The translations under genes and the position numbers were made by a program. From CAZAGT01 sp964484515 (GTDB taxonomy: Bacteria; Desulfobacterota; DSM-4660; Desulfatiglandales; HGW-15), in NCBI GenBank assembly GCA_964484515.1, contig CAZAGT010000027.1:1-25453 (forward strand): a stretch of DNA of 25,453 nt. Reading direction: 5' to 3'. Under the pieces are notes generated by a model. That model saw only the letters and a list, made by a program, of their open reading frames with translations. It made no database searches and was not told the DNA's origin. Shown one piece after another: positions 8,912 through 16,545 of this stretch. The stretch's first letter is position 1, and each line of letters starts with the position of its first letter.

Positions 8912-9508
8912 ATGCCGATCGTATCTACCCAGACAACCCAGACACCTGGCACAAATCTTTCCCGACGACACTTTATCCTGAAAGGCGCCCTGGCCGGGAT
9001 AACCCTGACGCTGCCGGAGCCGATCCGAGCTGCCATCGTGGCACCGCATCCGTCGCCAAGGGTCATTTCCTTTCACAACACCCATACCCAGGAGTCCCTC
9101 CGGACTGTGTACTGGGCTGACGGTGTCTACTCCCAACGAGCCCTTCAAAGGATTAACCACATTTTACGCGATCACCGTAGTGGAGAGGTGAAGCCGATCG
9201 ATAGGCGCCTGTTGGACCTCCTTCACGCGATTGAGACGAAGCTTGGCGTATCACGGACATTTCAGGTCATTTCAGGCTATCGTTCGCCTGTGACCAACGC
9301 CCGTCTCCGCATGCGCAGCAAAGGGGTCGCAAAATACAGCCTCCATATGCGCGGCAAGGCCATCGATGTTCGCCTGCCTGATGACGATCTCTTCGAGTTA
9401 CGAGGTGCTGCGCTGGCGTTGGGGGTCGGCGGGGTGGGCTATTATCCCCGGGCGGGTTTCGTTCACGTCGATGTAGGTCGGGTGCGTTATTGGGAAGGTC
9501 GCGGCTGA
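8912..9508 (+). CDS. mepK: MepK/YcbK-like murein endopeptidase (DUF882, M15A), Tat-exported
   Basis: The 198-residue protein has a twin-arginine signal (SRRHFILKGALAG, Arg pair at about 18-19) and a peptidase M15-type domain. Zinc-binding signatures are SLHMRGKAID (His-x6-Asp) and FVHVDVG (His-x-Asp), preceded by ISGYRSPVTN. E. coli YcbK/MepK, of the same family, cleaves meso-DAP 3-3 cross-links in the periplasm. I choose ATG 8912, with AAGGTGGG upstream; a TTG at 8876 would add 12 residues. The gene faces an LdtD-like gene on the other strand and overlaps it by 22 bp. In E. coli ycbB and ycbK are also neighbours, although colinear, so the gene pair is conserved in content but not in orientation. 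The symbol is by family and context. Confidence 0.85.
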   Translation: MPIVSTQTTQTPGTNLSRRHFILKGALAGITLTLPEPIRAAIVAPHPSPRVISFHNTHTQESLRTVYWADGVYSQRALQRINHILRDHRSGEVKPIDRRLLDLLHAIETKLGVSRTFQVISGYRSPVTNARLRMRSKGVAKYSLHMRGKAIDVRLPDDDLFELRGAALALGVGGVGYYPRAGFVHVDVGRVRYWEGRG

Positions 9509-11196
9509 CCGGTGGGCGGCTGTTCGTTCAAAGCCTTGACCAGGATATCGTCACGGCCGTAGATATCATCCCGGAAGTGTACTCTTTCCGATTGGTCGAC
9601 CCAAGCCGTCAAGTAAAGGACGTGCGTGACGATCGGTTCGGGCAGTCGCACGATCTGCGTTTTTCGCGTATCGATGGACTTCAGAATTCGCTCAATGCTC
9701 CACTTTGGATCTGCCCGTAACAGGTACCCCGCCAACTCAATCGGTTTTTCAATTCGGATACATCCTGAGCTAAAATTGCGCTGAGGCCTCTTGAACTGCT
9801 CGCGCGCGGGGGTATCGTGCAAATAGACATCGAATTTGTTGGGCAGCATGAATTTGATCCGGCCCAAGGCGTTCCATGGGCCTGGATCTTGGCGGAGCTT
9901 AAAGGAGAAATTGCGGGGCTTGACCTGCGCCCAGTCTACCGAAAACGGGTCAACTTCAGGGGCGTTAGCCTTCCAACCCCGAAAGACGCGGATCTTCTGA
10001 TCGACTAGATACTGGGGGTTTTTCCGCATTCGCGGTAGGATGTCTTCCTTGGCGATCCGCGGGGGCACATGCCAGTAAGGGTTCAATTCCATGTAAATCA
10101 TTTTCCCGGTGAAGACCGGGGTCTTCCGGTATCGAGTCCCAACGATGACCCGCATTTTCAGCACAACCTGCTCATTTTCGATCACGAACAACTGGTAGGC
10201 GGCCGTATTGATCAGGAGATAGCGATGACCGAAATCTCGCGGCAGCCAACGCCAGCGCTCCATATTCAATTCGATTTGACGTAGGCGGTCTCCTGCTGGC
10301 ACGTTGAGGGCGGCCAAGGTGGCCGGACCGACTAGACCGTCAGCAATAAGCCCGTGTCGCTCCTGAAACCTCAAGACGGCCAGGTGTAGCTTCTCATCGA
10401 AGAGATCTTCTTCCTCCTCGCCGGTTGCGATCAAGTCCTCGGATACCTCCAACCGGGATCTGAGGGCGGCCACCCGTTCTCCTCGATCCCCTTTTCTCAG
10501 CATCGGTCCGCGGGTAACAATCGGCCATCCGCCTCGTTCAACGATTCCACGATAGGTCAAGAGTGCTTCCTTCATTTCCGAATACTCAGTGTTGTGAGGA
10601 CGCAAGAGATCGAGTGCTCGTTGAATCTGGCCCTCAGCGGCTGCCTCTTGGAGGACGCTAACCAAATCGACTTCGCGATTTCGGATGAACCATTCGGAGC
10701 GGATCGTTTCAGGATTGACACGGCCGGTCGCCAGGTGAGAGGCGTACAAAAGGAAAGCATCTGTTAATAGCAGGTCGAAGTCGGCCAGACGTTCGCAGTC
10801 GGCTTGCGCAACCTCCGTGCTCGCATCATCCGGCCGGCAAAGGAATTCTTGAATAGAGGCGAGGTGGTAGTCGTCCGGCCTGAGCCCTTCGCCGTCAGCC
10901 TGATTGATGATCCCCATGAGGGTTGATGCATCCGGTCGAATTCCATCATCATTGATCCAAGCCGGTCTGTACTCCTGTCGTTCATAGAAGCGGCGCAGCA
11001 GGTCCGAGCCGCAGACCAATTTGGATGTACTACAGAAGATGTCTTGATTACCGTTCTTGAGGGAGATTCGATCAGCCAAGCAAACGGTGAGTTGGTCGGA
11101 TAGGCCCTGCGCCGGGACGTCAGCCGGGATGAAAAGGAGACTCAGCAAGAAAAACAGCAAGATACGGAGGGGCGCGTGGTGCTCTGAGAGTCTCAT
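9487..11196 (-). CDS. ldtD: LdtD/YcbB-like L,D-transpeptidase
   Basis: The 569-residue protein has a signal peptide (LRILLFFLLSLLFIPADVPAQ), an N-terminal scaffold region, a peptidoglycan-binding domain (about residues 232-290, LRKGDRGERVAALRSRL to DGLVGPATLAALN) and a YkuD catalytic domain (about 325-510). The catalytic motif is HDTP...SSGCIRI, with nucleophile Cys479. Enzymes of this type make 3-3 (DAP-DAP) cross-links from tetrapeptide donors in the periplasm. Domain order and length match the large YcbB class (about 600 residues) rather than the short ErfK/YbiS class. The ribosome site AGGGAAA lies close to the start. Its 3' end overlaps the convergent endopeptidase of opposite activity. 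No downstream terminator is visible. Confidence 0.93.
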   Translation of the reverse strand: MRLSEHHAPLRILLFFLLSLLFIPADVPAQGLSDQLTVCLADRISLKNGNQDIFCSTSKLVCGSDLLRRFYERQEYRPAWINDDGIRPDASTLMGIINQADGEGLRPDDYHLASIQEFLCRPDDASTEVAQADCERLADFDLLLTDAFLLYASHLATGRVNPETIRSEWFIRNREVDLVSVLQEAAAEGQIQRALDLLRPHNTEYSEMKEALLTYRGIVERGGWPIVTRGPMLRKGDRGERVAALRSRLEVSEDLIATGEEEEDLFDEKLHLAVLRFQERHGLIADGLVGPATLAALNVPAGDRLRQIELNMERWRWLPRDFGHRYLLINTAAYQLFVIENEQVVLKMRVIVGTRYRKTPVFTGKMIYMELNPYWHVPPRIAKEDILPRMRKNPQYLVDQKIRVFRGWKANAPEVDPFSVDWAQVKPRNFSFKLRQDPGPWNALGRIKFMLPNKFDVYLHDTPAREQFKRPQRNFSSGCIRIEKPIELAGYLLRADPKWSIERILKSIDTRKTQIVRLPEPIVTHVLYLTAWVDQSERVHFRDDIYGRDDILVKALNEQPPTGQPRPSQ

Positions 11197-11522
11197 TTTC
11201 CCTGATCCGAAAAGTAACCGCTTAGTATCATTCGAGATTTCTCCCCAAAGATCCGTGGACGAAAAACCCCTTTCCAGCCTCCCACCGGACCTCGCGGCAC
11301 TCAGACTGATATCCGAAGGTCCGGATCACGATCGAAAACGGATCCTTGTGAGGCGCCTCATTCTAAACTCATAATAGAACCCCACTTTGGTCCGTATAAC
11401 TCACCCGTCGGGATGGGTTCAAGGGGAATTCGGTGGGGGGCGTTAAGGTATCAAAGATGTCCTTTCGTGAAGTCTCATAGGAGGGAATAGATACTCGATC
11501 TCAATCGAATCCATGTTCGCTG
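11197..11522. other. Intergenic stretch, 326 bp, no gene seen
   Basis: This is the region upstream of the ldtD-like gene, so it should contain its promoter, but I find no box pair that I trust. The open frame crossing 11057-11374 on the plus strand is an antisense shadow of the ldtD-like start. Beyond that the stretch appears noncoding, up to the repeat at 11523. Confidence 0.5.
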
Positions 11523-11690
11523 CTGAGGCTGTTGAAAAACGCCCATCTGCCGTTCGACAGGCTCACGGCCCTGAGCTAAGCCGAAGGGCTGCGTTGCCCT
11601 CATCCCTCGTCACTGCGGCGTACTTCTATGTACGCCTCATTCCTCAGGATTTCGGAAGCCTTGCATATGGACATTTTCCATCAGCCTCAG
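11523..11690. repeat. 168-bp MITE-like element with ~28-bp terminal inverted repeats
   Basis: The left end (11523-11550, starting CTGAGGCTGTTGAAAAACG) is the imperfect inverse of the right end (11663-11690, ending TTTTCCATCAGCCTCAG). The interior carries TTCGACAGGCTCACGGCCCTGAGC, a hairpin-forming string of the kind found in dispersed bacterial repeats. No coding capacity is present, so it would depend on a transposase supplied elsewhere. Related single ends occur at 12612-12638 and 23583-23609. The right end supplies the stop codon of the DUF547 remnant, which suggests insertion into that gene. Confidence 0.65.
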
Positions 11691-11878
11691 AGAAATAGGT
11701 TTTTCGACAGCTTCGCTAGATCGTCTGATGTGGTATCGCGTACCAGGTAACGAAGCGGGAACGTGAAGGTGTCCTTCTTACCGCCGAAATCCTGTCGGTA
11801 CCAATTAAATATTTGTGAGAGCAAGATCTTGTCTTCCCCGGCAACAAGGACGACCTCGGAGCTATTTGTGAAACTCAT
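11687..11878 (-). pseudogene. Remnant of a DUF547 protein (C-terminal part of the domain)
   Basis: The 63-residue frame contains ILLSQIFNWYRQDFGG and FPLRYLVRDTTSDDLAKL, which fit the end of the DUF547 domain (typically LSKIFxWYxxDFG, then a RYL helix and a final YDWSLN). The N-terminal two thirds of the domain is missing: a stop lies just before the ATG. The YDWSLN end is replaced by the repeat element at 11690. It lies directly behind the TVP38 gene on the same strand. DUF547 proteins are often found near TVP38 and MerA-like genes, which supports the reading. It may still be expressed as a fragment, but a function is unlikely. Confidence 0.55.
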
Positions 11879-11899
11879 CGGCGCCCTATCCTAGGACAA

Positions 11900-12598
11900 T
11901 CAGGTCTTGCCTTTGACCTTCTTGATGATCTTAGGGATAGAGAATGAAAAAACGAACAGGGACATGGAAAAGAAGACCTTAAGCGAAATGAGTTCTGCCC
12001 AGTTGCCCGAGACCCATACCTCTTTTAGGGTGCCGATAAAGAAGGTGAATATAAAGGTCCCGACGATGATACCGAGTCCGGTGCCAAAGAAGTAGTCCCA
12101 GAAATGAACCTTGGTAAGGCCCATCCCGAAATTCATCGGCGTAAAGGGAAAGTAAACCAAGCGGAGGTAAAGAACTGCTGCAAACCCGTTTCGCTCAATA
12201 GCATCATCGTACCTCTTGAGTCTCTCCCCGATCAATGACGCGGCAAACTCCCGGCCTAAGGTTCGGCCGATAAGAAAGGCGAGGCTCGCGCCGATCATGG
12301 CGCCTACCCAAACATACAAGAAACCCCAGTAGGCACCAAAGATGGCGGCTCCCAGTCCCGTCAGGAGGGTCCCCGGGACAAACAAACAAACGCCGGCGGC
12401 ATAGATCGCCATGAATAGGGCGGGGGCCCAGAACCCCGCCGTATCAAGAAATCGACCCAATCCCTCCGCGTTCAGATAGCCCTTGATCGGCGTGAAACGG
12501 ATCAGGCCAATAGCAGCCAAGATGAACACGACCAGGATCAAGGCCTTCACAATAGCCTTTCTGCGACCTGGGTTGCTTTGCTGAAGGGCAGCTTCCAT
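11900..12598 (-). CDS. TVP38/TMEM64 (VTT-domain) membrane protein
   Basis: The 232-residue protein has about six hydrophobic segments. The VTT domain (about residues 55-190) has the characteristic FVPGTLLTGLGAAIFG re-entrant stretch and AFLIGRTLGREF, then LYLRLVYFPFTPMNFGMGLT. Family members relate to DedA proteins and to eukaryotic lipid scramblases VMP1/TMEM41; in bacteria they are linked to lipid or proton-coupled transport, but the substrate is usually unknown. The start has AAGGAG 7 nt upstream. The upstream gene on the same strand is a MerA/Lpd-like flavoprotein, a common pairing that suggests coupled redox and membrane function. A repeat end (12612-12638) lies between the two genes, directly before the ribosome site. 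Confidence 0.88.
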   Translation of the reverse strand: MEAALQQSNPGRRKAIVKALILVVFILAAIGLIRFTPIKGYLNAEGLGRFLDTAGFWAPALFMAIYAAGVCLFVPGTLLTGLGAAIFGAYWGFLYVWVGAMIGASLAFLIGRTLGREFAASLIGERLKRYDDAIERNGFAAVLYLRLVYFPFTPMNFGMGLTKVHFWDYFFGTGLGIIVGTFIFTFFIGTLKEVWVSGNWAELISLKVFFSMSLFVFSFSIPKIIKKVKGKT

Positions 12599-12611
12599 GT
12601 ATTGCTCCTTG

Positions 12612-12638
12612 TTGAGGCTGTCAGAAAACGGCCATCCA
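12612..12638 (-). repeat. Solo copy of the ~25-bp repeat end, upstream of the TVP38 ribosome site
   Basis: On the minus strand the copy reads GGATGGCCGTTTTCTGACAG then CCTCAA, and the TVP38 ribosome site AAGGAG follows within a few bases. It matches the ends of the element at 11523-11690 and the copy at 23583-23609. No partner end is seen nearby. Confidence 0.6.
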
Positions 12639-12646
12639 TTGACCTG

Positions 12647-14104
12647 TCACCCGTCTTCGGGGCCGCAGGCCCGGCCTTTGAGGTGAAAAAAGAGCTTGAG
12701 GCCCTTCTTGACCTTTTCCGAGAATATCTTTGGTGAAAAATAGGTCCCTGCAAGCCTTTTGTTGATTTCACCCAGCGTCGGATAGGGGTGCACGGCGGAG
12801 GCCAAGGTAGAGAGTTTGACCTTACCATTGAGCACCGCCACCCACTCGTTGAGGAGTTCACCGGCCTGCGGTCCCAAGATCTGGACCCCCAAAGGTTTTT
12901 GTTTCTCATCCAGGATCATTTTGATCTTTCCGACCTTTTCTCCTTCGGCCACACTTCGATCATTGTCCTCAAAGGCTTCGGTCCAGACTGAGTAGTCAAT
13001 GCCGGCCTCCGCAGCACGCTTTTCGTTCATGCCGATACTGGCGAGTTCCGGATCCGTATAGGTGCACCAAGGCAAGAAGGTATAATCCACCTTCCGTGGT
13101 AGATGAAAGATAATATTACCGAGCACGATGCCACCCTCATAGCCGGCTGCATGGGTGAAGAGATGCGTGCCGGTTACATCGCCGGCCGCATAGATGTGTC
13201 TTTGGGTCGTCCTCAGCCTGTGGTCCACACGCAGGCCCCTACCGTTGGACTTAACTCCGATATCCTCGAGATTGAGCCTGTCCAGGTTCGGCTGCCTGCC
13301 CATGGCCACCAGGATGGTCTCCGTCCGCAGGGTTTGTCTGGCACCTGTGCCGTCCTCGATCTGGACCTCGCGTTCCGATCCCCGATCGTGCAGTCGAAGG
13401 ACTGAGGTATTGAGATGGAAGATGACGCCCTCGGCACGAAGGACGTCCATGACCGCATCGGCCATGTCTTTATCCTCTCGGCTGAGGATCTGCCTACTGC
13501 GCTGCACGACGGTGACCTGCGAACCAAGCCGCGCAAAGGCCTGCGCCATCTCGATCGCAATGGGGCCGGCCCCGAGAATGACCATGGATTTGGGTAACCG
13601 ATCCAACGAGAAGATCTCACGATTGGTGATAAAAGGAGTCTTTTCCAACCCGTCAATCGGCGGGATCGCGGCCGAAGAACCGCTTGCGATCACCCAGTTC
13701 TTCGCAGAATACGTGTGAGCATTAAGCTTGATCGTGCGTTCGTCGACAAAGCTCGGTTCTCCGAACGCGACCTTGGCGCCGAGATTGCAGAATCTTTCCT
13801 CTGAATCGTGTTTCTGAATCGTGTCGATGACCGATTGGATTCGCTTGCTGACCTCACGGAAATCGACAGGAGGTGTGTCAACCTGGGGCAGGCCGAACGA
13901 TGTTGCCGTTTTCATGAAATGGTAGACGTGGGCGGTCCGGATCAACGTCTTACTGGGGACGCATCCAAAATGGAGGCAGTCGCCGCCAAGTCTCGCCTCT
14001 TTCTCCACCAGAAGGGTCTTGGCCCCAAGCTGGGCGGCTCCGGCCGTTACTGTCAGCCCCGCTGATCCGCCACCAATCACGCCGACGTCAAACTCGTAGT
14101 CCAC
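12647..14104 (-). CDS. MerA/dihydrolipoamide dehydrogenase-like flavoprotein disulfide reductase
   Basis: From GTG 14104 the protein has 485 residues. It has the FAD-binding GGGSAG (11-16), the redox-active disulfide GGDCLHFGC (Cys43, Cys48), an NAD(P)-binding ILGAGPIAIEMA, the second FAD motif IYAAGDVTG, and the active-site base motif HPYPTLGE near the C-terminus. This is the class I pyridine nucleotide-disulfide oxidoreductase fold. It lacks the N-terminal heavy-metal domain and the C-terminal Cys pair of true mercuric reductase, and no lipoamide-complex genes are nearby, so the substrate is open. The C-terminus extends about 30 residues past the dimer domain. I prefer GTG 14104, with GGGGG about 6 nt upstream, over GTG 14161, which lies inside the preceding remnant. 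Co-transcribed with the TVP38 gene. Confidence 0.88.
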   Translation of the reverse strand: MDYEFDVGVIGGGSAGLTVTAGAAQLGAKTLLVEKEARLGGDCLHFGCVPSKTLIRTAHVYHFMKTATSFGLPQVDTPPVDFREVSKRIQSVIDTIQKHDSEERFCNLGAKVAFGEPSFVDERTIKLNAHTYSAKNWVIASGSSAAIPPIDGLEKTPFITNREIFSLDRLPKSMVILGAGPIAIEMAQAFARLGSQVTVVQRSRQILSREDKDMADAVMDVLRAEGVIFHLNTSVLRLHDRGSEREVQIEDGTGARQTLRTETILVAMGRQPNLDRLNLEDIGVKSNGRGLRVDHRLRTTQRHIYAAGDVTGTHLFTHAAGYEGGIVLGNIIFHLPRKVDYTFLPWCTYTDPELASIGMNEKRAAEAGIDYSVWTEAFEDNDRSVAEGEKVGKIKMILDEKQKPLGVQILGPQAGELLNEWVAVLNGKVKLSTLASAVHPYPTLGEINKRLAGTYFSPKIFSEKVKKGLKLFFHLKGRACGPEDG

Positions 14105-14138
14105 CCTGATCCCCCTTTTAAATGAACCGCAGCCGATA

Positions 14139-14603
14139 TTACCCCAAACCGAAAGATCCACGCGGGCAACAAAACAGTCTAGGTCTTCGTCGCTCCAACG
14201 TACAGACCCTTACAAATGCCAGGTGCAACGCGATCCTTGTTAGGAGCCTGAAAGAATTTGGCCATTTTTTCAGCCGCGACAATGGCGGCCTGCTTTTTCT
14301 TGTCGGCCACATCGGGACCGCCATGACGTACTTGTCGGCCGATTTGACTTCTGCAATGGTATCCTCCACCGACCGCCAGGCAGCCAATTCCTCTTCCGAA
14401 TGATCCAAGCCGTGCAGAATCGTGTATTTTGCCTGCAGGGCGAGTCCCGCAAAGGGCGGCAGTTCTTTAGTAAAGAGGTTCAGGGTTACGATTTCATGAG
14501 CCGGGTTAGCTTGCCGGTAAGACTTGACAAAGGCATCAGCGGCGGAGATCGAGTAGGATCGTTCTCCGCGCGGGGAGGCCTGGATATTCAACAATTTGCT
14601 CAT
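14139..14603 (-). pseudogene. Truncated FMN-dependent azoreductase (AzoR/AcpD) remnant
   Basis: From ATG 14603, with a strong AAGGAGG site, the frame encodes the N-terminal half of an azoreductase: SKLLNIQASPRGERSYS (FMN phosphate loop) and later ADKYVMAVPMW. Normally NFSIPAALKAYID and some 90 further residues follow. Here the sequence changes after the Trp into an unrelated Lys/Arg-rich tail. A shifted frame over the same bases gives a more protein-like tail (VADKKKQAAIVAAEKMAKFF and on to a TAG at 14179-14181). I do not recognise that tail, and it is not an azoreductase end. GGCCGACAAG is present on both sides of the junction, 29 nt apart. The gene appears broken by a rearrangement. It leads the minus-strand operon with the flavoprotein gene. 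Confidence 0.65.
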
Positions 14604-14952
14604 GTTCTCCTCCTTCATGCAACGGCTTCATGAAGGCCTATTTTTCCAGATCCGTTGAGCTGCCACAGCGGAAACAGGGTCTTCGTCGAATCCAAATAGG
14701 GGTTAGTTAGCGCTTCGTGACGTGGAAATCTCTGAAATGATTCTTGCGTTCTTTTTTAAAATGTTTAGTATACCGAATCCATTTTCAAGTGGCGGCATAT
14801 CGTCTTTAAACCCTAAAAACAATCCAAAAGATAAGCAACCTTAGTACCCTGTCCATTAGGGTGAAGGGTGTATTTTTTGACAAGAAGGGCTCTATTCTGG
14901 TTCTCCACGGGGCGACATCTTTGGAAAGGCACAGCCTCGATTGGTGCTAAGA
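14604..14952. other. AT-rich divergent intergenic region, 349 bp
   Basis: The region separates the minus-strand azoreductase remnant from the plus-strand small ORF and DUF3047 gene, so it should hold divergent promoters. It is AT-rich between about 14700 and 14880. I see a small hairpin ACCCT/AGGGT (about 14846-14862) followed by a T run at 14873-14878, but no box pair at proper spacing that I trust. Confidence 0.4.
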
Positions 14953-15096
14953 ATGGCCGGTAAGCATCCGGTTTTTTTGAGATTTACGGGCGTCTCAAAG
15001 CTGGACCGGGCCTTTTCTGCAGAGACTGAAGCTCTCTCGAACATGAGTTCGATCGGAAAGGCCAGCCCTGAGGAATATGAGGAGGTTTTGAGGTGA
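14953..15096 (+). CDS. Possible 47-aa ORF coupled to the DUF3047 gene
   Basis: The frame begins at ATG 14953 (MAGKHPVFLRFTGVSKL), is open upstream without a start as far as TGA 14876-14878, and ends in TGA 15094-15096. That stop overlaps the GTG of the DUF3047 gene as GTGA, and the DUF3047 ribosome site (GAGGAGG) lies within its last codons. The C-terminal part is acidic (SPEEYEEVLR) and helical-looking. There is no good ribosome site of its own and no recognised family. It could be a small coupled gene or the tail of a degraded one. Confidence 0.35.
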   Translation: MAGKHPVFLRFTGVSKLDRAFSAETEALSNMSSIGKASPEEYEEVLR

Positions 15097-15758
15097 GCAA
15101 TTGGAAACCAACTCGTGGCAGAGTGCTTCTGAGCGTGTTGCTGGTTATAGCCGTTCAATCGTCAGCCTGGGCGTCTGAGATTCTGCTGGATGATTACAAG
15201 GTCGGTCTAAGTCCAAAGTGGCATGAGAAATGCCTGGCCGGCAAGACGTCATATGAAGTCGTTCAAGAAGACGGCCAGGCCTATATCAAGGCGACCAGCC
15301 GCTCGGCAGCTTCCGCGCTTTACTACAAGATTGAATACGATGCCAAGGAGTACCCTATCATCACCTGGAGATGGAAGGTTGCGAATGTCCTCACCAAGGG
15401 AAACGCCCTGGAGAAGAAGGGCCATGATTTTGCAGCCCGTGTGATGGTCATATTTCCCGCTACGGTGCCATGGAAGTCGCAAGCATTGAGCTACTCCTGG
15501 GCCAATAGGCTTCCTGTTGGATCGGTTGCTCCCAACCCCTACCTTCCCGGTGCTAACACGATCGTCCTAAAAAGCGGCCCAACGCAGACAGGACAGTGGT
15601 TTGAGGAAAGCCGGAACATTGTGGAAGATTTCCGGCGGTGCTTCGGCCAGGATCCGCCTCAGGTGGGGGCCATTGCCATCATGACGGATACGGACAATAC
15701 GTGTGAAGAGGCGATGGCCTGGTATGGGCCGATTCGAATTTCTGCAGCCTCAGACTGA
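15093..15758 (+). CDS. Exported DUF3047 protein
   Basis: The 221-residue protein has a signal peptide (VLLSVLLVIAVQSSAWA) and a DUF3047 domain over nearly all the mature part, with ALYYKIEYDAKEYPIITWRWKV, AARVMVIFP, LSYSWANRLPVG and IAIMTDTDNT as typical blocks. The family is a periplasmic beta-rich domain of unknown function, possibly carbohydrate-binding-like. The GTG start has GGAGG 8 nt upstream and overlaps the stop of a small upstream frame. It is convergent with the thioredoxin lipoprotein gene. No enzyme residues can be named. Confidence 0.85.
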   Translation: MSNWKPTRGRVLLSVLLVIAVQSSAWASEILLDDYKVGLSPKWHEKCLAGKTSYEVVQEDGQAYIKATSRSAASALYYKIEYDAKEYPIITWRWKVANVLTKGNALEKKGHDFAARVMVIFPATVPWKSQALSYSWANRLPVGSVAPNPYLPGANTIVLKSGPTQTGQWFEESRNIVEDFRRCFGQDPPQVGAIAIMTDTDNTCEEAMAWYGPIRISAASD

Positions 15759-15807
15759 TTCCACCTTTACGTGGGATTGAGAAGCCTGGTACTCAGGGCG
15801 CGGATCC

Positions 15808-16416
15808 TTACGACTTCGACCGGATATAGTCTTCCAGGCCGATCTCCCGCAGGTACAGCTCTTCTTTCATATAGTCCAGTACGATCCTGAGCTTATCTTC
15901 AGACATAAATCCCGGAATAATTGTGACCGGCTCGCCGTCTTTGTTGATGAAGAGGAGGGAGGGAAGCCCCCGGATGCCAAAGGCCCCGGCAAGCTGTTGA
16001 TACGTGAATGTCTTGTCTTGAAATGTCCCCTCCCTTACCCGATCCTCAGTATTGACCTTAATGGTGATCCAATCCGAAGCGAACATTTCCTTGATGGGCC
16101 GGGCTGAGAACGTGGTCTCGTCCATTTTCCGGCACCAATGGCACCAAGAGGCATAGAAGTCGACAAGGATGGGCTTCCTTTCAGCCCGGGCGGCCGCTAT
16201 CCCCTCATCCCAATCGTGGTACCACCCTCTCTCGCCGCTCGGCTCCGAGGTATGAGAGGATGCTCCGACGGTCGATTCGGCTGAAGCCGGTGCACTCGTC
16301 ACGGTATCCGCCGCCTTTTCACAACCTGAAGCCAGCAAAGATCCGACCATGATTATCCAGAAGGGACTACTCACGATCAACATGAGCCTAGTGGTCTTGT
16401 GAGGTCTTCTTTTCAT
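15808..16416 (-). CDS. Lipoprotein thioredoxin-fold protein (Thioredoxin_7/DsbD-gamma-like)
   Basis: The protein (202 residues from ATG 16416) has a lipobox LLASGC with lipidation Cys32, a Ser/Thr/Ala-rich linker and a thioredoxin domain from about residue 62. The redox motif is ASWCHWCRKMD (Cys92, Cys95). FGIRGLPSLLFINKDG carries the cis-Pro, and FMSEDKLRIVLDYM ends the fold. WCxWC is typical of the Thioredoxin_7 group, related to the DsbD C-terminal domain. It should act outside the cytoplasm as a reductant of protein thiols or in cytochrome c maturation, which would suit an organism with multihaem cytochromes; that link is inference. I reject the TTG at 16446 because AAAGGAT sits properly before ATG 16416. 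Confidence 0.88.
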   Translation of the reverse strand: MKRRPHKTTRLMLIVSSPFWIIMVGSLLASGCEKAADTVTSAPASAESTVGASSHTSEPSGERGWYHDWDEGIAAARAERKPILVDFYASWCHWCRKMDETTFSARPIKEMFASDWITIKVNTEDRVREGTFQDKTFTYQQLAGAFGIRGLPSLLFINKDGEPVTIIPGFMSEDKLRIVLDYMKEELYLREIGLEDYIRSKS

Positions 16417-16491
16417 ATCGTTTGATATCCTTTCTATCCAGATCAAGCCAAGGTCCTATATAGGGTCTTTGGGCCATCAGCTATCAGCAGT

Positions 16492-16545
16492 CAGCGCCGC
16501 CTCTTGCCGCAAGGCGGCCAGGTTGATCAACCGGGAAACTCCATG
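16492..16545 (+). repeat. REP-like hairpin repeat, copy 1
   Basis: A GCCGCCTCTTG/CAAGGCGGC hairpin is followed by CCAGGTTGATCAACCGGGAAA and CTCCATG. A close copy is present at 25306-25356 (CCGCCGCTTGCCGCATGGGC then GGCCAGATTAATCGCCGAT, AAACTCCATG). The two copies share order and spacing over about 50 bp and lie in gaps between genes. Confidence 0.6.

Noticed and set aside
8716..9120. 134-codon plus-strand frame ahead of the MepK-like gene
   Set aside because: It overlaps the Tat signal region in another frame and shows no coding features.
12647..14161. Mercuric reductase proper (merA) and mercury resistance
   Set aside because: The metal-binding N-terminal domain and C-terminal Cys pair are absent and no mer genes are near.
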